DNA of 64,000 bases from Pseudomonadota bacterium. Its GTDB lineage: Bacteria > Pseudomonadota > Gammaproteobacteria > Steroidobacterales > Steroidobacteraceae. Shown piece after piece: positions 1-8,789 of this stretch (within the stretch, counting starts at the first letter, position 1; each line of letters starts with the position of its first letter). Location: NCBI GenBank assembly GCA_023391335.1, contig JAEWBG010000028.1, forward strand, positions 62,001 to 126,000. Reading direction: 5' to 3'. The position numbers were made by a program, and so were the translations under genes. Below the pieces are notes generated by a model, which was not told where the DNA came from, searched no databases, and saw nothing but the letters and a program-made list of their open reading frames with translations.

Positions 1-176
1 CCGGCTTTGGCTACGCCGAGCTCGCGCAAGTCGCGACTGATGCTCGACTGCGTGGCTTCAAAACCCTGCTTGCGCAGCACCTTCACGAGCTCGTCCTGAT
101 TGTGGACGGTCTGCTCGCGGATGATGCGCAGAATCGCCGTGCGGCGCAGAGCGGATTGGTGCAGTTCGGCGGCCAT
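1..176 (-). CDS. argR: Arginine repressor ArgR, N-terminal part (cut by window edge)
   Basis: The minus strand from the ATG at 174-176 encodes the N-terminal winged helix-turn-helix domain of ArgR. It begins MAAELHQSALRRTAILRIIR and runs through an SSISRDLRELG stretch, which is the recognition-helix signature of the family. Only about 58 residues are present; the C-terminal arginine-binding and hexamerisation domain lies outside the window. ArgR binds ARG boxes with arginine as corepressor and controls arginine synthesis and use. Two ARG-box-like sites lie just upstream (202-236), which fits autoregulation. The gene runs in the same direction as rarD but is separated from it by about 200 bp. 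Confidence 0.85.
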   Translation of the reverse strand, partial: MAAELHQSALRRTAILRIIREQTVHNQDELVKVLRKQGFEATQSSISRDLRELGVAKA

Positions 177-201
177 CGATGACTAGTGCAATTTACCCGT
201 G

Positions 202-236
202 TGCATAAAAACGCGAGCATGGTGCATAAATATGCG
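202..236 (-). promoter_or_regulatory. Paired ARG-box-like operator upstream of argR
   Basis: Two copies of a TGCATAAA-type motif lie at 202-215 (TGCATAAAAACGCG) and 223-236 (TGCATAAATATGCG). The second matches the common ArgR half-site pattern TGMATWWWWATKCA at every position but the last. Their centres are exactly 21 bp apart, the spacing expected for two 18-bp ARG boxes separated by 3 bp. The pair starts 26 bp upstream of the argR start codon. The autoregulatory role is inferred from position and spacing. Confidence 0.65.
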
Positions 237-257
237 CTGGCAGTCAAGAGAAGATTA

Positions 258-382
258 GGACGCAACACAAAGAACGCAGAGAAAAATCAAAGTAAAGGAA
301 TGGAAGCAGGCCAGGCCATGCTGCTGTCCGGGTAGGCGTCCTTCCGAACCCCATTGTTCTTTGTGCGCTTTGTGTTTCGTCT
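258..382. repeat. Palindromic CACAAAG-word element A1
   Basis: The inverted arms are at 258-281 (GGACG, then CACAAAG and degenerate copies) and about 354-382 (CTTTGTG words ending in CGTC). The right arm touches the rarD stop codon at 382-384, so read on the minus strand the element begins directly after the rarD TAA. About 70 bp of unrelated sequence separates the arms. It lies between rarD and argR, which are transcribed in the same direction. Four similar elements occur in this window (A2-A5). Confidence 0.7.
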
Positions 383-1311
383 TACGTCTTGCGCGACCGC
401 CAAAGCCCATCGGCGCCATAAATGATGAGCGCGGTCCAGATGAGCAGGAAGCCGATGACGCGTGGGCCGGTGAAGGGTTCTTTGAAGATCAGTACGGCAA
501 TGAGGAACTGCATCGTCGGGCCGATGTACTGGAGTACGCCGACGAGTGAATACGGAATGCGGCGGGCGCCATAGGCGAACAGGACCAGCGGCACGGCAGT
601 GATCGGCCCGCCCAAGAGCAATAGCAGGTCTGTTGCATGGCCCAGGTGGCCCATCGCGCCGATTCCCTGGTACTCGCACCAGATCAAATACCCCACGCCG
701 AGCGGCAGGAGCAGAAGGGTTTCGCTGGAAAATCCGGCAAGCGCATCGACCTTCACGATTTTGCGGATCAGTCCATACGATCCGAACGTGACCGCGAGCG
801 CTAACGCGATCCAAGGCGGATGGCCGGCGGTCCAGGTGAGATAGATGACGCCCAGTGCGGCGATGCCAACGGCGCTCCACTGGATGGGATTCAGCCGCTC
901 TCGCAACACGACGACGCCGAGGAACACATTCAGCAACGGATTGATGAAGTAGCCGAGGCTGGTCTCGACGGTGCGATGCACCGATACGCCCCAAATATAG
1001 ATGAGCCAATTGAGGCTCACGAGGATGGCAGTCAGACACAACCACCATCGCGTCGACCGATTCGTCAGTGCCTGCCGCATCAGCGGCAATTCGCCGCGCA
1101 GCGCCAACCAAGCAACGCCGAACAAGCATCCCCAAACCAAGCGCTGCGTCATCACTTGGAGCACGGGCACATTCGCGATCAGTCGCAAATACAGCGGCAG
1201 AATGCCCCAAATGAAAAATGCGACCGACGCGGCTGCGAGCCCGCGCGGATCGGTGCGAGGCGTCGTTGTCGAGAGCGGAGCTGCGACCGTCGATGCGGCG
1301 GATTGGTTCAT
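382..1311 (-). CDS. rarD: RarD-type EamA/DMT family membrane transporter
   Basis: This is a multi-pass inner-membrane protein of about 309 residues with ten hydrophobic segments, matching the drug/metabolite transporter superfamily RarD group. Characteristic stretches include SVAFFIWGILPLYLRL near the N-terminus, LNWLIYIWGV in the middle and GVLQYIGPTMQFLIAV near the C-terminus. The substrate of RarD proteins is not settled. The reading frame stays open upstream to 1386, but I chose the ATG at 1311 because the extra residues are Arg/Pro-rich and unlike the family. The stop is immediately followed by repeat A1. Confidence 0.85.
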   Translation of the reverse strand: MNQSAASTVAAPLSTTTPRTDPRGLAAASVAFFIWGILPLYLRLIANVPVLQVMTQRLVWGCLFGVAWLALRGELPLMRQALTNRSTRWWLCLTAILVSLNWLIYIWGVSVHRTVETSLGYFINPLLNVFLGVVVLRERLNPIQWSAVGIAALGVIYLTWTAGHPPWIALALAVTFGSYGLIRKIVKVDALAGFSSETLLLLPLGVGYLIWCEYQGIGAMGHLGHATDLLLLLGGPITAVPLVLFAYGARRIPYSLVGVLQYIGPTMQFLIAVLIFKEPFTGPRVIGFLLIWTALIIYGADGLWRSRKT

Positions 1312-1540
1312 GGCGGGCCTTGGTTCATGCGGGCCAAAGATGCTGCGACTACGAACGAGACGCGACATGGCTGGCGCGGGCCGCAATCATAAAAGAGTGG
1401 CCCGTGAACTGCAGTCATGAAACTGTTGTTCGAGAGCATTCAATTTGTGTATGCAATGAAGCTCTGTGCTGCAAGGTTCGAGGACGATCTGTACTTAGAA
1501 TTTGGAACCGCGCACGATGCGCGACGGTTGAACGATCTGT

Positions 1541-1568
1541 CCTGTCCCTAGTCGCCAGTCAGTAGTCA
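1541..1568. repeat. Short AGTC-word tandem array
   Basis: Three tandem 7-bp units of the form AGTC plus three variable bases lie just upstream of the Nudix gene. They resemble one arm of the word-plus-spacer palindromic elements found elsewhere in the window, but I do not see a matching inverted arm in this intergenic space. The rest of 1312-1540 shows nothing I can name. Confidence 0.4.
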
Positions 1569-1575
1569 CTATTCC

Positions 1576-2187
1576 ATGTCCAGTACTGATCTAGCCCGCA
1601 AGCTGCTCGCCATCGCTCAAACTGGATTGCATTTCAGTCAGGACGAATACGATCGCGAGCGTTATCGCGAGGTGGCCGATATTGGTGCGAAGTTGTTGGC
1701 GCTTGAATCCGCGGGCAATGCCGATGAGCTGTTGAAGACCTGGTTCGTCGAGGACGGTTATGCCACCCCAAAGCTTGACGTGCGTGGCGCAATTTTCCGC
1801 GAGGATAAAGTTCTGCTCGTACGTGAACGAGTCGATGACAAATGGACGCTGCCGGGTGGCTGGGCAGATGTGAATGACACGCCATCGTATGCAGTCGAAA
1901 AAGAAATCGAACAGGAATCAGGCTTCACTGCCCGTGCGGTGAAGCTGGCCGCGGTGTACGACCGCAACAAACATGGCCATCCGCATTACCTCTTCCATCT
2001 CTGGAAGGTCTTCTTCATCTGCGAGATCACCGGCGGCGCGCCGCGGCCGAGCTACGAAACCACCGAGGTCGAGTTCTTCCCGATCGACTCGTTACCCGAG
2101 CTGAGCGTTGGTCGCACGACCGCTGCGCAGATCAAGCGGATGTATGAACATCATCTGCATCGCGATTGGCCGACGGAGTTTGATTAG
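1576..2187 (+). CDS. Nudix hydrolase with N-terminal helical extension (YjhB-like)
   Basis: The 203-residue protein has an N-terminal region of about 65 residues typical of the NUDIX hydrolase N-terminal domain group, then a Nudix fold. Related enzymes hydrolyse CDP-choline or ADP-ribose; the substrate here is unknown. The Nudix box runs from G95 to F117 but departs from GX5EX7REUXEEXGU at three positions: D101 for Glu, K109 for Arg and Q113 for the first Glu of the EE pair. The Q113 change affects a residue that usually helps bind the metal. Flanking motifs typical of the group (AVYDRNKHGHP, HLWKVFFICEI) are intact, so the fold is probably sound. The stop codon is followed directly by repeat B1, and the neighbour tamB converges on it. 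Confidence 0.85.
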   Translation: MSSTDLARKLLAIAQTGLHFSQDEYDRERYREVADIGAKLLALESAGNADELLKTWFVEDGYATPKLDVRGAIFREDKVLLVRERVDDKWTLPGGWADVNDTPSYAVEKEIEQESGFTARAVKLAAVYDRNKHGHPHYLFHLWKVFFICEITGGAPRPSYETTEVEFFPIDSLPELSVGRTTAAQIKRMYEHHLHRDWPTEFD

Positions 2188-2363
2188 ATGTGATGGAGTG
2201 ATGAGGTGATGGAGTGAAGAGTGTAGGGCTGTAATAAACTCGAGGGCGACGCTTCGGTAATTCGCCGCGGCTGCAGTTGATCTCAACTGGAGTTGTTCAA
2301 ACAGACTGCGAAACTCCAATTTTCACTTCATCACCCCATCACCCCATCACCTCATCACTTCCG
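2188..2363. repeat. Palindromic GTGATG-word element B1 between convergent genes
   Basis: The left arm at 2190-2220 carries four units of GTGATG plus two variable bases, starting right after the Nudix stop codon. The right arm at 2324-2363 carries the inverted word CATCAC five times. The tamB stop codon (2355-2357) lies inside the right arm, so the repeat covers the end of the tamB coding region. About 100 bp lies between the arms. The position between two converging genes suggests a bidirectional terminator or mRNA-end structure, but there is no typical U-tract. Confidence 0.75.
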
Positions 2364-5300
2364 TTCCCACGTGTACTCCACATCCGCGCTTTGAGCTTCG
2401 CCGGATTCGGTGCGCAGGATCCAGTTATCCCCAACGGTGTAGCGCAGCTTGAGCGTGTTGATCGCTTCCGTGAGCGAGATGCCGTAGCTGATGAACAAAC
2501 GAGGCGATAAGAATTTGCCGAGCACTAGCGCTGTGTTCGTCGCACCAGCGCTGTTGGTCGTGCTTTCGACGCCGACTTCTTCGAGTCCGATGCGTTTACC
2601 GAGTTGAGCTGCCAAGAATCCGCCTCCTTGCAGCGCAACCGTATCGCGAGCCGAGCGCGTTTGGACGGCCGCGGCGCTTTGCGAATCGCTGATCGGTTTA
2701 CCGACGATCAAATAAGAAACAATTTGAGTTTGCGGCATCGAAGGATCGGAGAAGAATGTAAGCCGCGGTTCCTGCAATGTGCCGCGGACATTCAAACCCA
2801 CCGTGACGGTTTCGATTTTGCGGCGTGCTTCGATATCCAGGCCCGGATCATCCAGCGGCGAAGCATCGAACAACAGACGCCCGCGGGTGATTTCCAGCTT
2901 CTGTCCATATGCTTCATAGCGTCCAGATTGAACTCCAAGCTCGCCACGTCCGATCGGCGCCTCGCCCGTTTTGATCAACGTTTCCACGCCGCCGACGATG
3001 TGGCCCTGTAGTCCGAATGCATCGACGCGCACGTCATCGCCCATCGTGATCCGAATATCGCTGGTCACGACAAAACGGCCGGTGCGCTCTTGCGGCGTTT
3101 CACCGACATAGCGTGCATCGTCGGACGCGCTAACGGCGCCTGTCAGTTGCGCAGGCTGTACCAAAGCACTGGGAATCTTCACATCGCCGCTGACGTCGAC
3201 TGCGCGACCGTCGATCGCGAACGTCAAATTCGGTGAGGCGACGACTCGGTAGTCCGGCAGGTCGGCAATGAGCAGGTTCTCACCGGTGAGGCGCATCGTG
3301 CCGTGCGAGTTCAAGTCCTTCCAACTCAGATTGCCGCTCATATTGAGTTGGCCTTCGCCCGCGCGCCCCCTACCGCGAAAATCGATTTCGTTCGCCGCCA
3401 CGTCTGCAGTGACGTTCAAATCGCGCAGTGCGAAATTTACGCGGTAGGAATCGAATTCGCCGTTCGATAGTTCGATGCGTCCGGAGAGCGCAGGCTCCGC
3501 GAGCGATCCGCCCACGTTTCCATTCGCAACCAACAAACCCGCGGCGTGATCGATCTCAGGAAAAATCAGCGGCAGGATGTTGGCATCAGCGGCACGTGCG
3601 CGGATGTCGGCCGTCAGCGGGGCGTGCAACAAATCGTTACTGCCGTTGCGTAGCAGATGTGCATTCGCGTGTACGTACGTGTCTGTAAATGCTTGCACGC
3701 CGAATGAAACGTCGATGCGATCGGGTTTCGCATACGCGGCTAAGCCGCCGGTACCGAGGTGAAGCACTTCGGGTTCGGCGCCGAGTGGCTTGTAGATGAT
3801 GTCCGCGTTGATGATGCGCATGCCGGCTTCGCCCTGCCACGGTTGTCCGGGTGAGCCGAAGATCTTGGCACTGCCTTCGATGCGCCCGGCGTATTCGGCT
3901 TGCGCGCCCGGAGATGGCAGGATCAGAGCGAGCGGGATTTCGTACCCAGACACCGCGGCATTCCATGGGCCATTGCGCTGCCAATTGCCTTCGCCGCACA
4001 ACTGTCCAGCACTGACGGCGAAACAGAGCTTCTCCAGCGACACCTTGTTTTGGCTGAGCAGCAAATGGGTGGGTGCGGCGTTGTGAATTTCAGTGCCGCC
4101 GTGTGCGAATCGAGTGTCGGTGAGCGTTGCGCGCCATATCTCATCGTCGTAACTGGCGGTGAGGGCGAGCTTTGCAGTGCTCGCTGGTTGATTGGCCGCA
4201 GCAACGCCTGTCATGTCGATCGCGATTCGATGATCCAGGGCGGTGCCTTCGCCCTTGATCGAAAGCGCTGCGATAGCAGGTTCGCCGCGCCCCAAGCGTG
4301 TCGCGTTCAGCATCAAGCTCGAGGGTTGCGCATTGCTCGCATCGATGTCGGCATCCAAGCCCACATGCTGAACGAACCAATCTTGATAGCGAACGCCATC
4401 TGCGGCGAGCGCTGCGAAGATCCGCGGCGACTTGACCGGGCCATTCGCCAGCCCGTGCGTGTGCAGCGTGCCGCGCGCCTCTTCCAGAATGGTTTGCAGA
4501 TTCGGGACATCCACATTCCAGCGCAGGTCGACAGACTTGTTCATGCTGCCGTCGAGCGAGGCGCGTGCATTGCCCAGTTCAAGGTTTATATTTCTCGCGC
4601 GCCACGTTTTGCCCTCCTTTTGCACCCCGCCCGAGCCGCGCAACAGTTGATTTCGCAGCGTGCCGCGCAGCTTCGACCAAGACGTTTTGAAGTTCGCGTG
4701 GGTGTCGAGTCCTTCCCCGCTGCTCACGGCAGTAAAACTCACGCGACCGGGAAAATCAGTGTGGATCGCAGCCGGATTCACGTCCGACACATCTGTCGTC
4801 AGCGTCCACGCTCTCGGCAACGCGTATTGCAGCGTGCCCTGCCCCGTAGCGGTTCCACCGAGCGCTTGAACTTCAAATGCATCGATCGTCAGCTGATCTT
4901 GCATGAGCAAGCCCTTCGCGGTGCTGTGCGGACTCGCGACGTGAGGCGCCGAGATATCGCCCGCCACCGAGTACGCATAGGGCATCGACCCGCTCAGCGT
5001 CATCGTGCCTGCAGCGCTGCGCACTGTGGGCGGACCGCGCAGGGGCCACTGCAAGTGTTCGAACGAAGAGTTGAGATCTAGCGTCGGGGAATCGCCGGTG
5101 AATGCGATGGTGCCGGCTGTGCGGAGCACTCCCTCGGCACCAGAAACTGCAACCTCGCTTCGATCGAGCGAAATCGTTCGCTGCGCGAATCGGCCATGCG
5201 CTTTGACGTTGAGCTCGCCAAGCGTGTAGTCGGGAATCACGACCTTGCCATCGATGCTGATTCCCTCTGCATCGACGCGAAAGCCCAGATGCGTGGAGTC

Positions 5301-6107
5301 GAAGGTAAAAGGTGGATGCGAGACCCAGCCTTCGAGCGGGAACATGCCGGATTCGATTTGACCGGTGATGTTCCAGGCATCCTCTTCATGACCGAATTGC
5401 GCCTGCGCGATCGCGTGAGTCGGTTGCAGCATCTCGGCACGCATAGCCAGCGCGCTCACCGGCCCTTTCAGTGATGCATCGATCGTGGTGTTGAGTGCCG
5501 GGCGCACTCGTACGGTGCCGTGCGTTTTTAGATCCATTTGAAACGGATCCGCGGCTGTCATCAGCATCTCGCCCGTGAGATCGAACCAATCGGCTTCGAC
5601 GCGGAAGCCTCGCGCGCGCAATTGATGGGGCGTGATCGTCACTCGCGAGCGCGCGCGATCAGCCGCAATCGAAAATCCGTTTGGATGCACATAACGTACG
5701 TGCGCGATGTCCGCATGGCGCACATCAATGCGCATGAAGGACGGCAGAAAGCGCGGGGCTTGATGCGACGGCGGCAGTTGGGCCTCGCGATATTCGACCA
5801 GCGCATCACGCGCCTTAAGCGAACCGACTCGGATCGTGCCGTACAGCAACCCGCGCAGTTGCGGTTGCACCGTGATGTCGTACACGACGACATGAACTCT
5901 CGGATGGTCGAGCTCGAACTTATCGACATGGATCGATTGAGCGAGCGTGCCTGAGATGCCTTCGATGTGAATGCCAAGACGCTCGAAGCGACTCAGTTGC
6001 TTGGCTAACAGCTCGATGCCCTTCTGCGTGTACAAAAGGCTGCCGACGAACCCGAGTGGGATCGCGACGAAAACGATCAGCAATCCAAGGAGGATTCGGC
6101 GCCGCAT
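2355..6107 (-). CDS. tamB: Translocation and assembly module protein TamB
   Basis: This 1250-residue protein has one N-terminal membrane anchor (residues about 4-27), a very long beta-rich repetitive body and a C-terminal DUF490/TamB domain ending in TWERK. TamB is an AsmA-like bridging protein that spans the periplasm. With TamA it helps insert some outer-membrane proteins, and the superfamily is implicated in phospholipid movement to the outer membrane. The ATG at 6105-6107 overlaps the tamA stop by one base (TGATG), so translation is probably coupled. A TTG one codon upstream is possible but less likely. The 3' end lies inside repeat B1. Confidence 0.93.
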   Translation of the reverse strand: MRRRILLGLLIVFVAIPLGFVGSLLYTQKGIELLAKQLSRFERLGIHIEGISGTLAQSIHVDKFELDHPRVHVVVYDITVQPQLRGLLYGTIRVGSLKARDALVEYREAQLPPSHQAPRFLPSFMRIDVRHADIAHVRYVHPNGFSIAADRARSRVTITPHQLRARGFRVEADWFDLTGEMLMTAADPFQMDLKTHGTVRVRPALNTTIDASLKGPVSALAMRAEMLQPTHAIAQAQFGHEEDAWNITGQIESGMFPLEGWVSHPPFTFDSTHLGFRVDAEGISIDGKVVIPDYTLGELNVKAHGRFAQRTISLDRSEVAVSGAEGVLRTAGTIAFTGDSPTLDLNSSFEHLQWPLRGPPTVRSAAGTMTLSGSMPYAYSVAGDISAPHVASPHSTAKGLLMQDQLTIDAFEVQALGGTATGQGTLQYALPRAWTLTTDVSDVNPAAIHTDFPGRVSFTAVSSGEGLDTHANFKTSWSKLRGTLRNQLLRGSGGVQKEGKTWRARNINLELGNARASLDGSMNKSVDLRWNVDVPNLQTILEEARGTLHTHGLANGPVKSPRIFAALAADGVRYQDWFVQHVGLDADIDASNAQPSSLMLNATRLGRGEPAIAALSIKGEGTALDHRIAIDMTGVAAANQPASTAKLALTASYDDEIWRATLTDTRFAHGGTEIHNAAPTHLLLSQNKVSLEKLCFAVSAGQLCGEGNWQRNGPWNAAVSGYEIPLALILPSPGAQAEYAGRIEGSAKIFGSPGQPWQGEAGMRIINADIIYKPLGAEPEVLHLGTGGLAAYAKPDRIDVSFGVQAFTDTYVHANAHLLRNGSNDLLHAPLTADIRARAADANILPLIFPEIDHAAGLLVANGNVGGSLAEPALSGRIELSNGEFDSYRVNFALRDLNVTADVAANEIDFRGRGRAGEGQLNMSGNLSWKDLNSHGTMRLTGENLLIADLPDYRVVASPNLTFAIDGRAVDVSGDVKIPSALVQPAQLTGAVSASDDARYVGETPQERTGRFVVTSDIRITMGDDVRVDAFGLQGHIVGGVETLIKTGEAPIGRGELGVQSGRYEAYGQKLEITRGRLLFDASPLDDPGLDIEARRKIETVTVGLNVRGTLQEPRLTFFSDPSMPQTQIVSYLIVGKPISDSQSAAAVQTRSARDTVALQGGGFLAAQLGKRIGLEEVGVESTTNSAGATNTALVLGKFLSPRLFISYGISLTEAINTLKLRYTVGDNWILRTESGEAQSADVEYTWERK

Positions 6108-7924
6108 CAAAACTGCGTCGAGATATACAAGTGCAAACGCGGGTTCCCGGAGCGCGATAGCGGTTGCGCGACATCGACACCGAAACTCGCGACGGCGATG
6201 TGGTACCGCGCGCCGATGCCGGCGGCGTACTCCAGAGAATCGCCGAAACTGTTGAACGCATTGCCGGCATCGAAGAACACGGCTGCGCCGAAGTTGCGCG
6301 GGAGGCGACGTTCCAATTCGATGGAGCCCGTAGCGAGATCTTTGCCGCCAATGCGCGCATTGGTGGTCTTATCGATCGGCGAAAGCTCGTTCAGCGCAAA
6401 GCCACGTACACTGCGTTCGCCGCCGGCGAAGAACCGTTGCGACGCCGGGAACAGATCGTAGCTCGGTGTCCAGGTCGTGCCGAGTTCGCCACGCAATCGC
6501 AATTCCCATAGCGGCCCGAAGTCGAAATAGCGTTCCGCTTGAATCCGAAATTGCAGAAACGAAGCATCCGATCCGAGCGTCTGCGGCGACCCGCGTAATT
6601 CCATGTAGAGCGAATAGGGCCGCACCCGTCCACCCACGATATAGCTCGGCAGCGTCGAATAGCTCATCCCAGGAATCAAGTAGTGCTGCGTGCGTCGGTC
6701 ATAGCCGGTGTCGGGGGCCGCGGCAGGTTGAATCGTCGTCTCGTTGGATGCGCGCAGAAACAGAACGCGCTGCCACCGGCCCATGACTTGCGTCAGTCCG
6801 CTGCCGACTTCTTGGCGTTTGCTGCGCGTGTCGCCCAATTTTTCATCGCGCACGCTGGCCGTGAACTCGAGTTTTTCGAGTGCGACGTCCATGACCGGTA
6901 TCACGTAGCGTTCGGTAATGTCCTTCACCACCGACGAGCCAAGCAGCTCCAGACGCGAGCGATGCCCGCTGTCGTTCACGCGCCGATTCTCCCAACTGAA
7001 GGTGCCGCGAAACTTGGTATCGGTGCCGTAGCCCAAGCTCGTGCCGAAGCGATGCTTACGATTCGGTTCGGCATGCACTGTGACTGGCACCGTTCGCGAC
7101 GCTTTGTCGGGCGTGCCGCTTTCGATGTCGACCGTCGAAAAGTACTGCGTGTCATCCAGCACATACTGCGTGCGCAAAAGTGAATCCAATGTGTATGGAT
7201 CGTTCTCGTGCATGCGCAGCAGCCGACGCATTGCCGACTCCTCGATCACGTCCTGCGCAATCGTGATCGTGCCGTATCGATAGCGCTCGCCGGTGTCGAG
7301 CTCCAAGTTGACAGTGGCGCGTCTCGCTTCGCGATCGATGATCAAATCATTGCGCGTGAAATGCGCATCGAGGTAGCCGTCGTTCTTCGCCGCACGCAAG
7401 AGATCCGTCTTAACGCGTTCGTAGGTGCCGTGATTGAGCCGCAGGCCGGGTTTGAGCTCGTGTTCGTCGATGACTTCTTGGAGTGCGCGAAGGTGCGCAC
7501 CTGGGCCGATCGCATTCACACTGACCTCGGAGAGTCGAACCGGGCGGCCAGGTTGGATGTGAATCGTGACTTGCCAATTGGCGCCGTTCTGCTTCGCTTC
7601 GTAGGTGACCTGCGGCTCGTAGTAGCCGAGCGGCTCCATGCCTTGCTTCGCTTCGGTTACGACGCGGCGCAAAAGGCGCGACATCGTCTCTTGCGAGACA
7701 TCTTTGCGTTCTGCGTACCGCGTAAGGCTCAAGTATTCGCGCACGTTGGTTGCGACGGCTTCGGTGACATCCGGAATGACGATGTCGATGTTGGCATGCG
7801 CAACGACGGGCTCGAGGAGACCGGTGCAGCAAAGCAGGCCGGCGAGCGCGGATCGAACGGCGAGGCGCGTGCGATTCGATCGAACCGATGGCCATCCCTG
7901 CGAGTAAAACGCACGGATTCGCAC
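6107..7924 (-). CDS. tamA: Outer-membrane translocation and assembly module protein TamA (Omp85 family)
   Basis: The 605-residue precursor has a signal peptide ending near residue 45 (the cleavage context VVAHAN is visible). Three POTRA-type modules follow to roughly residue 270, then a 16-strand Omp85 beta-barrel. The barrel carries the family motif GGERSVRGF (VRGF at residues 506-509) and ends in Phe, as expected for outer-membrane barrels. TamA pairs with TamB. The start is a GTG at 7922-7924; no ATG in frame would leave the signal peptide intact. The gene lies 12 bp after the NRDE-family gene and overlaps tamB by one base. Confidence 0.93.
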   Translation of the reverse strand: MRIRAFYSQGWPSVRSNRTRLAVRSALAGLLCCTGLLEPVVAHANIDIVIPDVTEAVATNVREYLSLTRYAERKDVSQETMSRLLRRVVTEAKQGMEPLGYYEPQVTYEAKQNGANWQVTIHIQPGRPVRLSEVSVNAIGPGAHLRALQEVIDEHELKPGLRLNHGTYERVKTDLLRAAKNDGYLDAHFTRNDLIIDREARRATVNLELDTGERYRYGTITIAQDVIEESAMRRLLRMHENDPYTLDSLLRTQYVLDDTQYFSTVDIESGTPDKASRTVPVTVHAEPNRKHRFGTSLGYGTDTKFRGTFSWENRRVNDSGHRSRLELLGSSVVKDITERYVIPVMDVALEKLEFTASVRDEKLGDTRSKRQEVGSGLTQVMGRWQRVLFLRASNETTIQPAAAPDTGYDRRTQHYLIPGMSYSTLPSYIVGGRVRPYSLYMELRGSPQTLGSDASFLQFRIQAERYFDFGPLWELRLRGELGTTWTPSYDLFPASQRFFAGGERSVRGFALNELSPIDKTTNARIGGKDLATGSIELERRLPRNFGAAVFFDAGNAFNSFGDSLEYAAGIGARYHIAVASFGVDVAQPLSRSGNPRLHLYISTQF

Positions 7925-7936
7925 GCGAGAGGGGTC

Positions 7937-8785
7937 CTACTCAGGTGAAGTGTCGAAACTCGTATCGCCGGTCACGGCCTCGTCGGGATCTTCGGCTTCG
8001 AACCAGACTTCGGGCACTTCGGCGCTCTTGAATTCGAATCGCGAGGTACCCGTTTGGACGCCCGCTGCATCGAAGCGGCGTTCTTGAAGCACGGTGCGTC
8101 CGGTGCGTTCCACCAACAGCACGCTGCTGCAGCGTGTACCGTAACGTTCATGGACGATGAAGGGCGCCGAGACGAGACGCTCCCAATCGGCGGGCAATCC
8201 GGTCTGCGGCAGTTCGTGTTCCGGCGCCATGTCCCGATTTGCGAGCAACCCAAACAGATCTTCGGCGGTGATGTCCGGCTGTTTCAGCACGTCTGCGAAT
8301 TGTTCGCGTGTCCGGCGCACCTTGGGCCAAGGCGTATCCAACAAGTGGTTGCTGATCGCGTGGACGCCGGCCGGTAATGCTTTCGGATTGGTTTCGCCGC
8401 GATTGGAAAAGTAGTACAGCGCACGCGAACCCCCGACGAGCAAATTGAACCCCGAGTAACGCGGCGCCGCCCCGCGTAAATCGTCGAGGAATTCTTTCGG
8501 CGAGGTCGCGCCCGTCAAGAATCGCGGTACCAAGAGTCCGCGCGAGGGCGCGCCTTCGACGGGAGCCTGCAGGTCACGGAAGTTCGTGACGATGCCGAAT
8601 CTTCCCGAGCGTGCCACCCCGAGCCAGGTGCCGCCTGCTTTCAAGTCGCGTCCCGCAAGAATGCGAGCGTCGTCTTGCCACCAGCCGAGCGGCGCAGTGG
8701 GACGATCATGAAACTCATCGCGATTGCCCGCAAGGATCAATCGGTAACGAGGATGAGCCTTCCAGGCGAGAACCAACAAACACAT
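7937..8785 (-). CDS. NRDE family protein (TANGO2-like)
   Basis: This 282-residue protein starts MCLLVLAWKAHPRYRLILAG and contains the NRDE motif in AGNRDEF near residue 22. It aligns with the transport-and-Golgi-organisation 2 (TANGO2) family throughout. Cys2 directly after the initiator Met and the overall layout resemble an Ntn-hydrolase-like fold. Eukaryotic members are linked to heme trafficking and lipid metabolism; the bacterial role is poorly defined. The gene lies 4 bp after nudC and 12 bp before tamA, so it is probably co-transcribed with both. Confidence 0.88.
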   Translation of the reverse strand: MCLLVLAWKAHPRYRLILAGNRDEFHDRPTAPLGWWQDDARILAGRDLKAGGTWLGVARSGRFGIVTNFRDLQAPVEGAPSRGLLVPRFLTGATSPKEFLDDLRGAAPRYSGFNLLVGGSRALYYFSNRGETNPKALPAGVHAISNHLLDTPWPKVRRTREQFADVLKQPDITAEDLFGLLANRDMAPEHELPQTGLPADWERLVSAPFIVHERYGTRCSSVLLVERTGRTVLQERRFDAAGVQTGTSRFEFKSAEVPEVWFEAEDPDEAVTGDTSFDTSPE

Positions 8786-8789
8786 GAAC

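Noticed and set aside
287..1210. Antisense/alternative frame of 307 codons within rarD
   Set aside because: It overlaps the clear membrane-protein frame of rarD, is Arg/His-rich and lacks any domain.
3900..5081. Long open reading frame (393 codons) on the plus strand inside tamB
   Set aside because: It is antisense to a well-supported tamB, Arg/His-rich, with no recognisable domain or ribosome binding site; it is a shadow frame caused by codon bias.
6108..6110. TTG start codons for tamB (6110) and nudC (9761)
   Set aside because: An ATG one or two codons downstream in each case fits better with the overlap or the conserved start.
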